This document shows, piece after piece, positions 9,232 to 18,360 of a stretch of 64,000 nucleotides of DNA. Position 1 is the stretch's first letter. The number at the start of each line of letters is the position of its first letter. The DNA lies in NCBI RefSeq assembly GCF_018614655.1, contig NZ_JAGGOG010000016.1:248001-312000 (forward strand), written 5' to 3'. The notes beneath the pieces were generated by a model that saw only the letters and a list, made by a program, of their open reading frames with translations, ran no database searches and was not told the DNA's origin. This DNA comes from Pseudomonas fluorescens (GTDB lineage: Bacteria > Pseudomonadota > Gammaproteobacteria > Pseudomonadales > Pseudomonadaceae). A program made the translations under genes and the position numbers.

Positions 9232-9382
9232 CCTGTTTCGAGGGTAGCTGCTCAATTATGGCGGCGTCTGTTGTTCTTATGCTGCGTTGCCGCTCCTCCC
9301 CATAGTCAGCTATGGATCGTCGCGGCGCCTTGCCTGAGAACAACAGCCACTCGCCAAAATCGAGCGCTATCCACGAAACAGG
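9232..9382 (+). repeat. 151-bp imperfect palindromic element
   Basis: The ends are CCTGTTTCG (9232) and CGAAACAGG (9382). Inner arms pair TGTTGTTCT with AGAACAACA, and the centre has CCATAG/CTATGG around a 4-nt loop. The whole block could fold into one long interrupted hairpin. It starts just after the ffh stop. It resembles a dispersed palindromic element known to me from other Pseudomonas intergenic regions, but I cannot confirm copies. Confidence 0.65.
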
Positions 9383-9538
9383 CCACAAAGAATTCGAGCA
9401 GGGGCTCGCTCCTGCTCCGACCCACAGGGATGTGGGATCTCCAGCAAACCCGCACTTGGCGGGAGCTGACTGGCCGTTTTAACCGACGGCTCTATAGCAG
9501 ATCTGAATGGCACACAGGTAGGTGCCGGAAAAAGACAT

Positions 9539-9566
9539 TTGCAAAAGTCCGGATATTCCTTAGAAT
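9539..9566 (+). promoter_or_regulatory. Sigma70-type promoter of the rpsP operon
   Basis: TTGCAA (9539-9544), a 16-bp spacer and TAGAAT (9561-9566), close to the sigma70 consensus. It lies 72 bp before the rpsP start, giving a leader of about 65 nt. Confidence 0.6.
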
Positions 9567-9638
9567 ATGCGGCCTTTCGGGCACCCATGCCCGCTGTGCA
9601 TTTAGATTTGCAGCACCGACTACAGGAACGATGTTCAC

Positions 9639-9890
9639 ATGCTAACAATCCGTCTTGCCCTTGGCGGCTCCAAAAAGCGCCCGTTTTACCACTTGACCGT
9701 AACCGACAGCCGCAACCCGCGCGACGGTTCGCACAAGGAACAGGTTGGTTTCTTCAACCCTGTTGCTCGTGGTCAAGAAGTTCGTCTGTCCGTGAACCAA
9801 GAGCGCGTAGCCTACTGGCTGAGCGTTGGTGCACAACCTTCTGAGCGTGTTGCTCAGTTGCTGAAGGACGCTGCTAAGGCTGCGGCCTGA
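9639..9890 (+). CDS. rpsP: 30S ribosomal protein S16
   Basis: 83 residues, the normal length, with the family opening MLTIRLALGGSKKRPFYHL and the motif NPVARGQEVRLSVNQERV. First gene of the conserved rpsP-rimM-trmD-rplS operon. ATG 9639 follows AGGAACGATGTTCAC. Confidence 0.98.
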   Translation: MLTIRLALGGSKKRPFYHLTVTDSRNPRDGSHKEQVGFFNPVARGQEVRLSVNQERVAYWLSVGAQPSERVAQLLKDAAKAAA

Positions 9891-9895
9891 GCAAT

Positions 9896-10432
9896 ATGAA
9901 CGCGACGCCTGCTGTTGCTGATGATTTGATCGTTATCGGCAAGATTTATTCTGTTCACGGCGTTCGCGGCGAAGTGAAGGTGTACTCCTTTACTGATCCT
10001 ACTGAAAACCTGTTGCAATACAAAACCTGGACGCTCAAGCGTGAAGGCAGCGTTAAACAGGTTGAGCTGGTCAGCGGACGTGGGAACGACAAGTTCCTGG
10101 TCGCAAAGCTCAAGGGTCTTGATGATCGTGAAGAAGCCCGTCTTCTGGCCGGTTACGAGATCTGCGTGCCACGCAATCTGTTCCCTGAATTGACCGACGG
10201 CGAGTACTACTGGTACCAGCTCGAAGGTCTGAAGGTCATTGATCAACTCGGGCAATTGTTCGGGAAAATCGATCATCTTCTGGAAACCGGCGCCAATGAT
10301 GTAATGGTGGTCAAGCCTTGCGCTGGCAGCCTGGATGATCGCGAACGCCTGTTGCCGTATACCGAGCAATGTGTGTTGGCCGTCGACCTGGCAGCGGGCG
10401 AGATGAAGGTGGAATGGGACGCGGACTTCTAA
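9896..10432 (+). CDS. rimM: Ribosome maturation factor RimM
   Basis: 178 residues. RimM helps assemble the head of the 30S subunit and binds S19. The N-terminal RimM domain has VIGKIYSVHGVRGEVKVYSFTD, and the PRC-barrel domain follows from about residue 100 (EYYWYQLEGLKVIDQLGQLFG). It starts 5 bp after rpsP and ends 2 bp before the GTG of trmD, in the standard operon order. Confidence 0.97.
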   Translation: MNATPAVADDLIVIGKIYSVHGVRGEVKVYSFTDPTENLLQYKTWTLKREGSVKQVELVSGRGNDKFLVAKLKGLDDREEARLLAGYEICVPRNLFPELTDGEYYWYQLEGLKVIDQLGQLFGKIDHLLETGANDVMVVKPCAGSLDDRERLLPYTEQCVLAVDLAAGEMKVEWDADF

Positions 10433-10434
10433 AC

Positions 10435-11187
10435 GTGGCTAATCTGCGCGTAGAAGTGATCAGTTTGTTTCCCGAGATGTTTTCCGCCATCAGCGAGTAC
10501 GGCATCACCAGTCGTGCGGTGAAACAGGGGCTCTTGCAGCTCACCTGTTGGAATCCGCGAGACTACACGACGGATCGACATCACACTGTGGACGATCGCC
10601 CATTTGGCGGTGGCCCGGGCATGGTGATGAAGATCAAGCCCCTGGAAGATGCTCTGGTTCAGGCCAAGGCAGCAGCCGGGGAGAAGGCGAAGGTAATTTA
10701 CCTGTCCCCTCAAGGCCGTCAGCTGAATCAGTCGGCGGTACGCGAGTTGGCGAATCTGGAAGCATTAATCCTGATTGCCGGTCGCTACGAAGGCATTGAC
10801 GAGCGTTTTATTGAAGCTCATGTCGATGAAGAGTGGTCGATTGGGGACTATGTCCTGTCTGGCGGCGAGCTGCCGGCGATGGTCCTGATAGATGCGGTTA
10901 CACGACTGCTGCCTGGAGCTTTAGGGCATGCGGACTCCGCGGAGGAAGATTCCTTCACGGATGGTTTGCTGGATTGCCCGCACTACACCCGACCGGAGGT
11001 GTATGCGGATCAGCGTGTTCCCGACGTATTGCTAAGTGGCAATCACGCACACATCCGGCGTTGGCGTTTACAGCAGTCCCTCGGGCGGACCTATGAACGA
11101 CGCGCCGATCTTCTGGAAAGCCGCTCGCTTTCTGGAGAAGAGAAGAAGCTGCTCGAGGAATACATCCTCGCGCGGGACGATAGTTAA
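10435..11187 (+). CDS. trmD: tRNA (guanine37-N1)-methyltransferase
   Basis: 250 residues from GTG 10435, which gives the expected start MANLRVEVISLFPEMF; an ATG further upstream at 10369 would lie inside rimM. TrmD uses SAM to make m1G37 in tRNA and prevent frameshifting. The trefoil-knot SAM site is visible in LILIAGRYEGIDERF and SIGDYVLSGGELPAM, with DDRPFGGGPGMVMK near the N-terminus. Third gene of the rpsP operon. Confidence 0.97.
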   Translation: MANLRVEVISLFPEMFSAISEYGITSRAVKQGLLQLTCWNPRDYTTDRHHTVDDRPFGGGPGMVMKIKPLEDALVQAKAAAGEKAKVIYLSPQGRQLNQSAVRELANLEALILIAGRYEGIDERFIEAHVDEEWSIGDYVLSGGELPAMVLIDAVTRLLPGALGHADSAEEDSFTDGLLDCPHYTRPEVYADQRVPDVLLSGNHAHIRRWRLQQSLGRTYERRADLLESRSLSGEEKKLLEEYILARDDS

Positions 11188-11232
11188 CAACGTATCGATG
11201 GTAGGTCCGACGACTTACCTTAGGAGCACAGC

Positions 11233-11583
11233 ATGACTAACAAAATCATCCTTGCACTCGAAGCAGAGCAGATGACCAAAGAGATCCCTACCTTTGCCCC
11301 GGGCGACACCATTGTCGTTCAGGTGAAAGTGAAGGAAGGCGACCGTTCGCGTCTGCAAGCGTTCGAAGGCGTGGTAATTGCCAAGCGTAACCGTGGTGTG
11401 AACAGTGCTTTCACTGTTCGTAAAATCTCCAACGGTGTCGGCGTAGAGCGTACTTTCCAGACCTACAGCCCGCAAATCGACAGCATGGCAGTTAAACGTC
11501 GCGGTGACGTACGTAAAGCCAAGCTGTACTACCTGCGTGACCTGTCCGGTAAAGCAGCTCGCATCAAGGAAAAACTGGCTTAA
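11233..11583 (+). CDS. rplS: 50S ribosomal protein L19
   Basis: 116 residues, usual length. Contains the family stretch [19 protein letters not shown], then [12 protein letters not shown] and a basic C-terminus. ATG 11233 follows TAGGAGCACAGC. Last gene of the rpsP operon, followed directly by a strong terminator. Confidence 0.98.
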
Positions 11584-11601
11584 GTCCAGCTTCCCGATGC
11601 A

Positions 11602-11632
11602 GAAAAAAGCAGCCTTCGGGCTGCTTTTTTGT
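11602..11632 (+). terminator. Rho-independent terminator after rplS
   Basis: AAAAAAGCAGCC-TTCG-GGCTGCTTTTTT: a stem with a UUCG tetraloop and a run of T, 18 bp after the rplS stop. The A-run on the left means it can also serve the convergent antiporter gene. Confidence 0.9.
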
Positions 11633-11645
11633 GCCCGGGATTTGT

Positions 11646-13442
11646 CTATTGCTCCGGCTGGATCACCGCCAGCAACGTCCATCCCGCCACCGGCTTCAAG
11701 CCGCTTTCCGGTGTCACTACATGCACCCAGCCGCTGGTGTCTCGGGCAAACAGCAAGATAGCGCGCTCGCCGTGCAGCACTTGATAGTCGTCCCAGCTAA
11801 ACCCATCCGTCAGGTTGGTGCTGTAGAGCTCAGCGCCTTGCCCCAACAGGCTGGCCAGTTTGGTGTAGCTCAGCGGCTGGCTCCCCAGCAAATGCCCGCG
11901 ATGCTCATGGCTTGCCCGGTGCTTGTCGGTTCGTCGGCTTTCCTGACTGCTGGCGAGGGCAAACAGCCGTTGGCCAAACTCATGGCGAAAACGCATGGCG
12001 GCCAAGGTGTTCAATTCGCCTGATGGCGACAGGGCCAGCAAGTGCCCCAAGCCCACCAGGTCCAGATGCGATTCGGCATGCTGCGATGCCGGGTTACCAA
12101 AATAGGTCGGCAAACCCTCCATCCGGCTGGCACGGATATTCTCCCAGCTTGAATCGGTCAGCAGCACCCGGCAGCCCAACTGTTGCAAGGCTTTACCCAA
12201 TATACGTGCCGGGCCGTTGGCACCGACGATCAGAAAACCGCTGGGCGCCGGCTCTGCCACTTTCAACAGGCGAGCCAGTGGACGTGCCGTGGCACTTTGC
12301 AACACCACCGTGCCGATAATCACCGCGAAGGTCAGGGGCACCAGCAGCAACGCACCTTCATGACCCGCTTCATCCAGGCGAATGGCGAAAATCGCTGACA
12401 CCGCCGCCGCCACAATCCCTCGTGGCGCAATCCACGCCAGCAGCGCCCGTTCCCGCCAATTCAGGTTCGAGCCAAAGGTCGACAGGGCGACATTCAATGG
12501 CCGCGCAATAAACTGAATGATCAACAACAGGATCAGCACAAACGGCCCCAGGGCGATCAGTGCGTTCAGGTCCAGCCGCGCCGCCAGCAGAATGAACAGC
12601 CCGGAGATCAGCAGGACACTGAGGTTCTCCTTGAAGTGCAGGATGTGCCGCACATCGACGCCCTTCATATTGGCCATCCACATGCCCATCAGCGTCACCG
12701 CCAGCAGGCCGGATTCGTGCATCACCTGGTTGGAAGCGATAAAGACCCCCAGCACGCCCGCCAGGGTCGCCAGGTTGTGCAAGTACTCCGGCAGCCATTG
12801 CCGGCGCATGATCTGGCCCAGTACCCAGCCACCGGCGATACCGAACAGGCTGCCGCACACAATCACCCCGCCAAAGGTCAGCAGGCTGTGGCTCAAGCCG
12901 TCGCCGGAGGCGCGGGCGATGATAAAGCTGTAGACCACCACCGCCAGCAACGCGCCGATCGGGTCGATGACAATGCCTTCCCAGCGCAGGATGTTGGCGA
13001 TAGAGGCTTTGGGGCGTACGACGCGCAGCATGGGCACAATCACCGTCGGCCCTGTCACTAGGGTCAGGGTGCCGAACAGCAAGGCCAGCATCCAGTCGAA
13101 GCCCAGCAGCCAATGGGTCGCGAGGGTGATCACAGCCCAGGTCGACAGGGCGCCGATCGTCACCAACCGGTGTACCACGCTGCCGATTTCCCGCCACTCC
13201 GACAGGTGCAGGGTCAGGCTGCCCTCAAACAGAATCAGCGCCACCGCGAGGGACACCAAGGGCATCAGTAACGGGCCGAACATCTCTTGCGGGTTGAGCC
13301 AGCCCAGCACCGGCCCCACCAGAATCCCGGTCAGCAGTAGAAACAGGATTGCCGGCAGTTTCAGGCGCCAGGCCAACCATTGGCACCCCAGGGCGGCCAC
13401 GCCGATGCCGCCAAAAGCCAACAGAATCTGTTGTTCGTTCAT
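11646..13442 (-). CDS. CPA1-type cation:proton antiporter
   Basis: 598 residues. The first ~390 residues hold about twelve membrane segments with antiporter features, including ALILFEGSLTLHL, TGPTVIVPMLRVVRP and the paired-acid helix EGIVIDPIGALLAVV typical of NhaP/NHE exchangers. The cytoplasmic part (from about 395) has a nucleotide-binding fold of the TrkA-N kind (FLIVGANGPARILGKALQQLG) and a further C-terminal domain. Likely exchanges Na+ or K+ for H+ at the inner membrane. Ion choice is not readable. Convergent with rplS. Confidence 0.9.
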   Translation of the reverse strand: MNEQQILLAFGGIGVAALGCQWLAWRLKLPAILFLLLTGILVGPVLGWLNPQEMFGPLLMPLVSLAVALILFEGSLTLHLSEWREIGSVVHRLVTIGALSTWAVITLATHWLLGFDWMLALLFGTLTLVTGPTVIVPMLRVVRPKASIANILRWEGIVIDPIGALLAVVVYSFIIARASGDGLSHSLLTFGGVIVCGSLFGIAGGWVLGQIMRRQWLPEYLHNLATLAGVLGVFIASNQVMHESGLLAVTLMGMWMANMKGVDVRHILHFKENLSVLLISGLFILLAARLDLNALIALGPFVLILLLIIQFIARPLNVALSTFGSNLNWRERALLAWIAPRGIVAAAVSAIFAIRLDEAGHEGALLLVPLTFAVIIGTVVLQSATARPLARLLKVAEPAPSGFLIVGANGPARILGKALQQLGCRVLLTDSSWENIRASRMEGLPTYFGNPASQHAESHLDLVGLGHLLALSPSGELNTLAAMRFRHEFGQRLFALASSQESRRTDKHRASHEHRGHLLGSQPLSYTKLASLLGQGAELYSTNLTDGFSWDDYQVLHGERAILLFARDTSGWVHVVTPESGLKPVAGWTLLAVIQPEQ

Positions 13443-13549
13443 TGAAGCTCCCTGTTCCTTGAAATAGCTGGCTATGAAAGACTAGTGACCTTCGTCACAG
13501 TTCACTATTAATTTGCGCAAAGCCCCGTGCCAGCGCTGCCCGAGTGCCC

Positions 13550-14446
13550 ATGCCCGCCATCGACCACCCACTGATAGACCGCTTCCTCGACGCCCTCTGG
13601 CTGGAAAAGGGCCTGTCGGACAACACCCGCCAGGCCTACCGCAGTGATTTGGCCCTGTTCAATGGCTGGTTGCAGGAGAAAAACCTGGAGCTGATCAACG
13701 CCGGTCGTGAGCTGATCCTCGACCATCTGTCCTGGCGTCTGGAGCAAAACTACAAGCCGCGTTCCACGGCACGTTTTCTCTCCGGTGTCCGTGGTTTCTA
13801 TCGCTACTTGCTGCGGGAAAAATTGATCACCGTCGACCCGACCCTGCAAGTCGACATGCCGCAACTAGGTAGGCCATTGCCCAAATCCCTGTCAGAAGCC
13901 GACGTTGAAGCCTTGCTGGCGGCGCCCGACCTGAGTGAAGCCATCGGCCAGCGTGACCGCGCCATGCTCGAAGTCCTGTATGCCTGCGGCCTGCGAGTCA
14001 CGGAGCTGATCAGCCTGACCCTGGAGCAGGTCAACCTGCGCCAGGGCGTGTTGCGGGTGATGGGCAAGGGCAGCAAGGAGCGGCTGGTACCGATGGGCGA
14101 GGAGGCGATTGTCTGGGTCGAGCGCTACATGCGCGATGCCCGCAGCGAACTGCTGGGCGGGCGTCCCAGCGACGTGCTGTTCCCCAGCCTGCGGGGTGAG
14201 CAAATGACCCGCCAGACCTTCTGGCATCGCATCAAGCACCAGGCCAAGGTCGCCGGGATTGGCAAGTCGCTGTCGCCCCATACGCTGCGTCATGCCTTTG
14301 CCACCCATCTGCTCAACCACGGTGCGGATTTACGGGTGGTGCAAATGCTGTTGGGCCACAGCGATCTGTCCACCACCCAGATCTACACCCATGTGGCACG
14401 GGCACGCTTGCAGGACATGCATGCCAAGCACCATCCGCGCGGTTGA
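13550..14446 (+). CDS. xerD: Site-specific tyrosine recombinase XerD
   Basis: 298 residues from ATG 13550 (a GTG two codons upstream is possible). With XerC it resolves chromosome dimers at dif. The N-terminal SAM-like DNA-binding domain covers 1-100. The catalytic domain shows the first arginine in ACGLRVTELI (R149), HTLRHAFATHLL, LGHSDLSTTQ and the nucleophile Y279. Directly upstream of dsbC, as in other pseudomonads. Confidence 0.97.
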   Translation: MPAIDHPLIDRFLDALWLEKGLSDNTRQAYRSDLALFNGWLQEKNLELINAGRELILDHLSWRLEQNYKPRSTARFLSGVRGFYRYLLREKLITVDPTLQVDMPQLGRPLPKSLSEADVEALLAAPDLSEAIGQRDRAMLEVLYACGLRVTELISLTLEQVNLRQGVLRVMGKGSKERLVPMGEEAIVWVERYMRDARSELLGGRPSDVLFPSLRGEQMTRQTFWHRIKHQAKVAGIGKSLSPHTLRHAFATHLLNHGADLRVVQMLLGHSDLSTTQIYTHVARARLQDMHAKHHPRG

Positions 14447-14587
14447 AAAGCGCCAATTTACCCGCCACAGTCGGCCCTCCCGCCCAACTGTGGTAGGCTT
14501 TGCCGGTTCGCAAAGGGGACGGCCCCAACCCGTGTTTTCAGACCGGTGTTCTTGCCCCCGTCCCTGCATCTGCCTTCAGGAGTTCCC

Positions 14588-15319
14588 ATGCGTTTGACCC
14601 GGATTTTTACCGCCGCAGCTATTGCGTTGGTCTCAACCTTTGCCGTTGCCGATGATGCCGCCGAGAAGGCTATTCGCCAGAGCCTGCAAAACCTCAAGCT
14701 TGATACCCCGGTGGAAAGCATCAGCGCCAGCCCGATGGCCGGCCTGTACGAAGTCAAGCTCAAGGGCAGCCGCGTGCTGTACGCCAGTGCCGATGGTCAG
14801 TACATCGTTCAGGGCTACCTGTTCCAACTCAAAGACGGCAAGCCGGTCAACCTGACCGAGAAAGCCGAACGCTTGGGCGTGTCCAAACTGATCAACGGTA
14901 TCCCGGTGGCCGAAACCGTGGTGTACCCGGCGATTGGTGAAACCAAGACCCACATCACCGTGTTCACCGACACCACCTGCCCGTACTGCCACAAGCTGCA
15001 CGCCGAAGTGCCTGAGCTGAACAAGATGGGCGTTGAAGTGCGCTATGTGGCATTCCCGCGCCAAGGCCTGGGTTCGCCGGGTGACGAGCAGTTGCAAGCG
15101 GTCTGGTGCTCGACTGACAAGAAAGCAGCCATGGACAAGATGGTCGACGGTAAGGAAATCAAGGCTGCCAAGTGTGCCAACCCGGTTTCCAAGCAGTTCG
15201 CCCTGGGCCAGTCCATCGGTGTGAATGGCACACCAGCCATCGTCTTGGCCGATGGTCAGGTCATCCCGGGCTATCAGCCTGCGCCCCAAGTTGCCAAACT
15301 GGCGTTGGGTGCCAAATAA
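14588..15319 (+). CDS. dsbC: Thiol:disulfide interchange protein DsbC
   Basis: 243 residues from ATG 14588, preceded by AGGAG at a good distance. A signal peptide (about 1-21, ending FAVA) exports it to the periplasm. The N-terminal dimerisation domain precedes the thioredoxin fold with active site CPYC (C131, C134) and the cis-proline loop NGTPA. DsbC isomerises wrong disulfides and is kept reduced by DsbD. A second cysteine pair in VWCSTD and AAKCANP is also conserved in the family. Confidence 0.96.
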   Translation: MRLTRIFTAAAIALVSTFAVADDAAEKAIRQSLQNLKLDTPVESISASPMAGLYEVKLKGSRVLYASADGQYIVQGYLFQLKDGKPVNLTEKAERLGVSKLINGIPVAETVVYPAIGETKTHITVFTDTTCPYCHKLHAEVPELNKMGVEVRYVAFPRQGLGSPGDEQLQAVWCSTDKKAAMDKMVDGKEIKAAKCANPVSKQFALGQSIGVNGTPAIVLADGQVIPGYQPAPQVAKLALGAK

Positions 15320-15383
15320 GCAGTATCGTCGAGCCTTTGACGATCATGTCGCGACGACAAGGGTCGATGCGTCATTAATAGAG

Positions 15384-15434
15384 AGCCGCAGTTGTGCGGC
15401 TGTTTTCCACGGCCGACCTTGAGTCGGCCGTTTC
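15384..15434 (+). terminator. Two tandem hairpins between dsbC and hom
   Basis: Hairpin 1 (15384-15401) is AGCCGCA-GTTG-TGCGGCT followed by GTTTT. Hairpin 2 (15410-15430) is CGGCCGAC-CTTGA-GTCGGCCG followed by TTTC. Both are plausible stops for dsbC; the second ends only 19 bp before the hom start codon. See the finding on possible leader control. Confidence 0.6.
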
Positions 15435-15449
15435 ATGGGGAGTTCTTCA

Positions 15450-16754
15450 GTGAAACCGGTCAAAGTAGGCATCTGTGGGTTAGGGACCGTCGGTGGCGGC
15501 ACCTTCAACGTACTTCAGCGTAACGCCGAGGAAATTTCCCGCCGTGCAGGGCGTGGGATTGAAGTGGCTCAAATTGCCACGCGTACGCCAAAGCCTCAGT
15601 TCCAAACGACCGGTATTGCGATTACCAACGATGTCTTCGACGTTGCCACCAACCCTGAAATCGATATCGTCATCGAGTTGGTGGGCGGCTACACCGTGGC
15701 CCGCGAACTGGTGCTCAAGGCCATCGAAAACGGCAAGCACGTAGTCACCGCCAACAAGGCGCTGATTGCCGTACACGGCAACGAAATCTTTGCCAAGGCC
15801 CGCGAGAAGGGCGTGATCGTCGCTTTCGAAGCGGCTGTGGCCGGTGGTATTCCGGTGATCAAGGCGATTCGTGAAGGCTTGTCCGCCAACCGTATCAACT
15901 GGGTGGCCGGCATCATCAACGGTACCGGTAACTTCATCCTCACCGAAATGCGCGAGAAGGGCCGCACCTTCGAAGACGTGCTGGCCGAAGCCCAGGCCCT
16001 GGGTTACGCCGAAGCCGATCCGACCTTCGACGTCGAAGGCATCGACGCGGCCCACAAACTGACCATCCTGGCATCCATCGCCTTTGGTATTCCGCTGCAG
16101 TTCGACAAGGCCTACACCGAAGGCATCACCAAGCTGACCACCGCTGATGTGAACTACGCCGAAGCGCTGGGCTATCGCATCAAGCACCTGGGCGTGGCAC
16201 GCAGCACCCCAGCGGGTATCGAGTTGCGTGTACACCCGACACTGATCCCGGCCGACCGCCTGATCGCCAATGTGAATGGCGTGATGAACGCGGTGATGGT
16301 CAACGGCGACGCCGCCGGTTCGACCCTGTTCTACGGCGCTGGCGCCGGCATGGAGCCGACCGCTTCGTCCGTGATCGCCGACCTGGTGGACGTGGTTCGC
16401 GCCATGACCAGCGCCCCGGAAAACCGCGTACCGCACCTGGCGTTCCAGCCGGATTCGCTGTCGGCCCACCCGATCCTGCCGATCGAAGCCTGCGAAAGCT
16501 CCTACTATCTGCGGATCCAGGCCAAGGATCATCCGGGCGTGTTGGCCCAGGTGGCCAGCATCCTGTCGGAGCGCGGCATCAATATTGAATCGATCATGCA
16601 GAAGGAAGTCGAAGAACACGACGGCCTGGTGCCCATGATCCTGCTGACCCACCGTGTGCTGGAGCAGCACATGAACGATGCCATTACCGCGCTGGAAGCT
16701 CTGCAGGGCGTGGTTGGGCCGGTGGTACGGATTCGCGTCGAACACCTGAACTAA
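15450..16754 (+). CDS. hom: Homoserine dehydrogenase
   Basis: 434 residues from GTG 15450, chosen because GGGGAG precedes it and MKPVKVGICGLGTVG is the known start in pseudomonads. It reduces aspartate semialdehyde to homoserine on the way to threonine and methionine. The NAD(P)-binding GLGTVGGGTFNVL is at the N-terminus, the catalytic region includes AGIINGTGNFILTEM, and a C-terminal ACT domain (from about 350, HPGVLAQVASILSERGINIES) is the likely site for threonine feedback. Forms an operon with thrC 66 bp downstream. Confidence 0.97.
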   Translation: MKPVKVGICGLGTVGGGTFNVLQRNAEEISRRAGRGIEVAQIATRTPKPQFQTTGIAITNDVFDVATNPEIDIVIELVGGYTVARELVLKAIENGKHVVTANKALIAVHGNEIFAKAREKGVIVAFEAAVAGGIPVIKAIREGLSANRINWVAGIINGTGNFILTEMREKGRTFEDVLAEAQALGYAEADPTFDVEGIDAAHKLTILASIAFGIPLQFDKAYTEGITKLTTADVNYAEALGYRIKHLGVARSTPAGIELRVHPTLIPADRLIANVNGVMNAVMVNGDAAGSTLFYGAGAGMEPTASSVIADLVDVVRAMTSAPENRVPHLAFQPDSLSAHPILPIEACESSYYLRIQAKDHPGVLAQVASILSERGINIESIMQKEVEEHDGLVPMILLTHRVLEQHMNDAITALEALQGVVGPVVRIRVEHLN

Positions 16755-16820
16755 CCGATTTTTCCAGGGGCCCCGTGTGTTCGGCGGCCTCTGTTCGAGA
16801 ATGTTTTAGAGGAGCCAGTC

Positions 16821-18230
16821 ATGCGTTACATCAGCACCCGCGGCCAGGCACCGGCCCTGAATTTCGAAGACGTCCTGTTGGCAGGCCTCGCCACTGACGG
16901 CGGCCTGTACGTGCCGGAAAACCTGCCACGTTTCACCCAGGAAGAAATCGCCTCCTGGGCTGGCCTGCCGTATCACGAGTTAGCGTTCCGGGTCATGCGC
17001 CCGTTTGTCACCGGCAGCATTCCGGACGCGGATTTCAAGAAAATCCTCGAAGAGACCTACGGCGTGTTTTCCCACAACGCCATCGCACCGTTGCGTCAGT
17101 TGAACGGTAACGAATGGGTCCTGGAACTGTTCCACGGCCCGACCCTGGCGTTCAAGGATTTCGCCCTGCAACTGCTGGGTCGCTTGCTGGACTACGTGCT
17201 GGAGAAGCGCGGCGAGCGTGTGGTGATCATCGGCGCCACCTCCGGTGATACCGGCTCGGCGGCCATCGAAGGCTGCAAGCATTGCGAAAACGTCGACATC
17301 TTCATCCTGCACCCGCACAACCGCGTGTCGGAAGTGCAGCGTCGGCAGATGACCACCCTCTTCGGTGAAAACATCCATAACATCGCCGTCGAAGGCAACT
17401 TCGATGACTGCCAGGAAATGGTCAAGGCCAGCTTCGCTGACCAAAGCTTCCTCAAAGGCACCCGCCTGGTAGCGGTGAACTCGATCAACTGGGCGCGGAT
17501 CATGGCCCAGATCGTCTACTACTTCCACGCCTCCCTGCAGTTGGGCGGCCCGGCGCGTTCGGTGTCGTTCTCGGTGCCGACCGGCAACTTCGGCGACATC
17601 TTCGCCGGTTACCTGGCGCGCAACATGGGCCTGCCGATCAACCAGTTGATCGTCGCCACCAACCGCAACGACATCCTGCACCGCTTCATGAGCGGCAACC
17701 AGTACGTCAAGGAAACCCTGCACGCGACGCTGTCGCCGTCCATGGACATCATGGTCTCCTCGAACTTCGAACGCCTGTTGTTCGACATGCACGGTCGCAA
17801 CGGCGCGGCACTCGCCGACCTGATGGAGAGCTTCAAGCAAGGTGGCGGTTTCAGCGTCGAGCAAGAGCGCTGGACCGAAACCCGCAAGCTGTTCGACTCC
17901 CTGGCCGTGGATGACGCGCAAACCTGCGAAACCATCGCCGAAGTCTACGCCCAGACCGGCGAGTTGCTGGACCCGCACACCGCCATTGGCGTCAAGGCCG
18001 CACGTGAATGCCGCCGCAGCCTGGACATCCCGATGGTGATCCTCGGCACCGCCCACCCGGTCAAATTCCCCGAAGCGGTGGAAAAGGCCGGTGTCGGCAA
18101 AGCCCTGGAGCTGCCGCCGCACCTGGCGGACCTGTTCGAGCGCGAAGAGCGTTGCACGGTCCTGGCCAATGACCTGAAAGCCGTACAGGCCTTCGTCAGT
18201 CAGCACGGCAATCGCGGCAAGCCGCTCTGA
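16821..18230 (+). CDS. thrC: Threonine synthase
   Basis: 469 residues. PLP enzyme that converts O-phosphohomoserine to threonine. The PLP lysine is in the motif PTLAFKDFALQLLG, and the glycine-rich phosphate site is ATSGDTGSAAIEG. The N-terminal MRYISTRGQ and the extra length are typical of the class found in proteobacteria and fungi. Preceded by GAGGAGCCAGTC. Second gene of the hom-thrC operon, with a terminator after it. Confidence 0.97.
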   Translation: MRYISTRGQAPALNFEDVLLAGLATDGGLYVPENLPRFTQEEIASWAGLPYHELAFRVMRPFVTGSIPDADFKKILEETYGVFSHNAIAPLRQLNGNEWVLELFHGPTLAFKDFALQLLGRLLDYVLEKRGERVVIIGATSGDTGSAAIEGCKHCENVDIFILHPHNRVSEVQRRQMTTLFGENIHNIAVEGNFDDCQEMVKASFADQSFLKGTRLVAVNSINWARIMAQIVYYFHASLQLGGPARSVSFSVPTGNFGDIFAGYLARNMGLPINQLIVATNRNDILHRFMSGNQYVKETLHATLSPSMDIMVSSNFERLLFDMHGRNGAALADLMESFKQGGGFSVEQERWTETRKLFDSLAVDDAQTCETIAEVYAQTGELLDPHTAIGVKAARECRRSLDIPMVILGTAHPVKFPEAVEKAGVGKALELPPHLADLFEREERCTVLANDLKAVQAFVSQHGNRGKPL

Positions 18231-18254
18231 CCTCAAGGCTTTACAGCGTTGTAC

Positions 18255-18286
18255 AAGCCCGTCTTCGTGACGGGCTTTTTCTTTTT
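18255..18286 (+). terminator. Rho-independent terminator after thrC
   Basis: AAGCCCGTC-TTCGT-GACGGGCTT followed by TTTCTTTTT, 24 bp after the thrC stop. Confidence 0.9.
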
Positions 18287-18360
18287 AGCGAGCCATACTC
18301 GCTAAGGCCCTTTTTGCGAGGGCGCAGTTGGCAAAAATAACGACCAAGGAAACCGACACG

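Larger units (their letters stand above)
9229..9638. other. Intergenic region ffh-rpsP: palindromic element and promoter
   Basis: 410 bp without a gene. The first part (9232-9382) is a long imperfect palindrome listed separately. A short hairpin follows (GAGCAGGGGCTCGCTCCTGCTC near 9396). The last ~110 bp hold the rpsP promoter and leader. Confidence 0.7.

Noticed and set aside
15480..16745. 421-residue open frame on the minus strand opposite hom
   Set aside because: Lies fully antisense to hom, has no recognisable motif, and such long shadow frames are common in GC-rich DNA. The same applies to 16980-18236, 54012-55262, 45087-46448 and 28710-29846.
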